Assembly: GCA_950295325.1 (NCBI GenBank)
Contig: OX485804.1
Span: 34,284,001 to 34,348,000 of the forward strand
Reading direction: 5' to 3'
Length of the DNA stretch: 64,000 nucleotides
Source: Polytrichum commune
Lineage: Eukaryota; Streptophyta; Polytrichopsida; Polytrichales; Polytrichaceae
This document shows, in pieces, positions 62,291 to 64,000 of the stretch (the first letter of the stretch is position 1; each line of letters begins with the position of its first letter). The position numbers were made by a program, and so were the translations under genes. A model generated the notes under the pieces. It made no database searches. It saw only the letters and a program-made list of their open reading frames with translations, and had not been told where the DNA came from.

Positions 62291-63229
62291 TCAATGTAAC
62301 ATACATGGATGTTTCTTTTTCTTTCTTTTCGAATTCCAATCTCCCTATATTTAATTTGACATTTATGTATAATTTGATTGAAATAATGCAATTGATAAAT
62401 TTACATCAGGTCACTCATTTGTTATTCTAAATATTAATACATAACTCTAAACACCTCGAGGTACAATGGGCCACTCAGTGAGCCTTTAAGGGTTAAAAGA
62501 CTTTAAAAAAAATGAGAGTGGCCATTTTTTCTCTAGGTCTTGGCTCCTGAAGCTTTGGCATGGGGTTTCTTGTTTGCCATTGGTTGCACTTAACCCTTAA
62601 AATGACATAATGGCCCTCTTAGGGCTACGTTGACGTGGTTATGGTCACCTACCGGTTACCATAAGGAATTTTGACCATTTCATGCTACGCAGTGGAAAGA
62701 ATCTTGTAGATTGATAAAAGGGGATCAATAGATGATATTGCGAAGGACCTTGTGATGATCTGAAATAGTGGAGAGTCATCAAGGACGACAATTTCCTCAC
62801 CATCCTTTGTGCTCAAGCTTGTCCGGGCTTCAATTTCAACAATTTTGTCAAGTGATTCCATCTGCAATTCCTTGCTTAGAGTTCATTTGGTGACTTTTCG
62901 GGGGGCCTCATAGATTTTGCAAGGTTGGGATTAGCATGTCGACATTAAGAAGGGTGGAGTCAGCTAACATGCAAGCTTCTTCACACATTGCATTCTCCAT
63001 GGCCGCTTGGGTTTCTTCCACTTGATTTAGTGTCCACAAAGAATCAAGATGCAGTCTCGAGAAAGATTTTGGGTGGTTGCAAGGGTGAGTTACCGGTTGT
63101 TGAGCTTGGGGGATCATGACTAGAGGATTTAAGTGGAAAGAGCGATATGAGAGGGATGTGATAATCTATCAACATTTCTGCAATGCTTCATGCGAGACCG
63201 GGTGGTACGCGTGAACAAATGTGTCTATT
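62291..63229. other. Intergenic DNA, nothing recognised
   Basis: Short frames only. The minus-strand frames at 62685-62867 and 62908-63117 have ordinary composition but no recognisable motif. Confidence 0.4.
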
Positions 63230-63411
63230 TGCTGTAGTGATTGATTTGATTCATATGGAATGGATGTAACATATAAGCAATTAAGGTTGATTGCATGTTG
63301 CAAGTCTTTCTGTGTTTGCTCCTGTGACCATTAGAGGAAAACTCGCTTTGTCCTTCTCCTTATCCACTATCCAGAGGCAAGGACTTGACCTTAATTCGTT
63401 TAAACAACATG

Positions 63412-63455
<44 letters not shown>

Positions 63456-63630
63456 ATATGTATATATGTATGTCTTTGGCCATTTTGTGAAGTGAATGAT
63501 GTACAGCTGGGAGATCAATCTTCAAGTATTAATGTGTCGATTCACTGCGACAATCGATCTGGTTCATATGAAGTGGATGTAGCATAGCATTTAAGGCCGA
63601 TTGCAAGTTGCAATTCTTTCTCTGTGAAGC
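63230..63630. repeat. Direct repeat pair with TATG microsatellite between
   Basis: About 63232-63320 and 63536-63625 share GATT(T/C)G.TTCATATG.A.TGGATGTA.CATA, TTAAGG.(T/C)GATTGCA(T/A)GTTGCAA and TCTTTCTGTG. Between them lie TA repeats and a TATG run at 63413-63468. Confidence 0.6.
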
Positions 63631-63639
63631 TCACCCAAA

Positions 63640-63800
63640 CTTCTTGCCATGTATTAGTTGTTGAACAGAGAAACTTGGAAATGATTGGTAATGAGCCTGA
63701 AGTCTTGAACATCGCCTGGTTAATTCTCAAACTCAACCAGTTCATCTGTAACAAGCGGTCGATTCTCTTCATTCATTTGTGCCCGGTATGCTTTTTTCGA
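63640..63800. mobile_element. Element K, arm copy (empty site for the nested MITE)
   Basis: It contains GGTTAATTCTCAAACTCAACC, AGTTCATCTGTAACAAGCGG and TCGATTCTCTTCATTCATTTG in one uninterrupted run. In the copy at 7395-8037 the equivalent run is split by a MITE just after GTAAC. Confidence 0.6.
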
Positions 63801-64000
63801 CCCTTGTTAGGCTCCAATAGGTACTTGGAGTTAAGGCATTGGTAGGTCACAGAAGAGCCTGAGAAGGAGGTCGCTATGAGGATCAATGCCGGAAGTAGGT
63901 CCCAAGGATGAACACCTTGGATGAACACAAGGATGGTTTTTTGAAGAGAGGGGCAACCCACTTGGGGACCGGATCTCCCACTTGTAAAAATAAGAAGAAA
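63801..64000. other. Window end, nothing recognised
   Basis: No gene or repeat signal apart from short frames that continue beyond the window edge. Confidence 0.4.

Overview
This window looks like nuclear DNA of a land plant with a large, repeat-dense genome. The only gene I recognise with confidence is a complete four-exon gene for GDP-mannose pyrophosphorylase (mannose-1-phosphate guanylyltransferase; the CYT1/VTC1 type) on the + strand at 52092-54363. Its spliced product is 361 residues, carries the plant-type motifs and has canonical GT-AG introns. I cannot name the species. The mix of old non-LTR retroelements, miniature DNA transposons, 5S-rRNA-derived repeats and many poly-C/poly-G runs would suit a fern, lycophyte, gymnosperm or similar lineage, but that is inference.

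Layout. 1-13 kb: AT-rich repeats, a PIF/Harbinger-like element with a nested MITE (1.3-1.8 kb), a non-LTR retroelement remnant with an RNase H domain (3.2-5.0 kb), and a long-armed inverted-repeat element with a nested MITE (7.4-8.0 kb). 13-20 kb: two copies of a terminal-inverted-repeat (TIR) element, one carrying a retroelement fragment, and a nest of three inverted-repeat elements at 15.7-16.6 kb. 20-27 kb: a complete non-autonomous hAT element with 8-bp target duplication (20973-22336), a 5 x 40 bp minisatellite, and a decayed minus-strand coding relic. 27-36 kb: a reverse-transcriptase thumb relic, SINE-like fragments and three 5S-derived repeats. 36-50 kb: mostly anonymous sequence with a cluster of ~500 bp TIR elements (42.2, 45.1 and 47.9 kb). 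50-51.3 kb: a degenerate tandem array running up to the gene promoter. 51.5-55.2 kb: the gene. 55.4-64 kb: more retroelement relics and MITEs.

How it fits together. One housekeeping gene sits in TE-derived DNA. It supplies GDP-mannose for ascorbate, cell-wall polysaccharides and protein glycosylation. Its upstream region is the most structured non-coding part: two clusters of GGG(A/G)AC motifs spaced about 11 bp apart, a CT tract, and a leader with no ATG for 611 nt before the start codon. Intron 2 holds a broken duplicate of the start of exon 3. No tRNA gene, intact rRNA gene, CRISPR array or bacterial-type operon was seen.

All alignments were made by eye; family names for elements rest on terminal motifs and target duplications.
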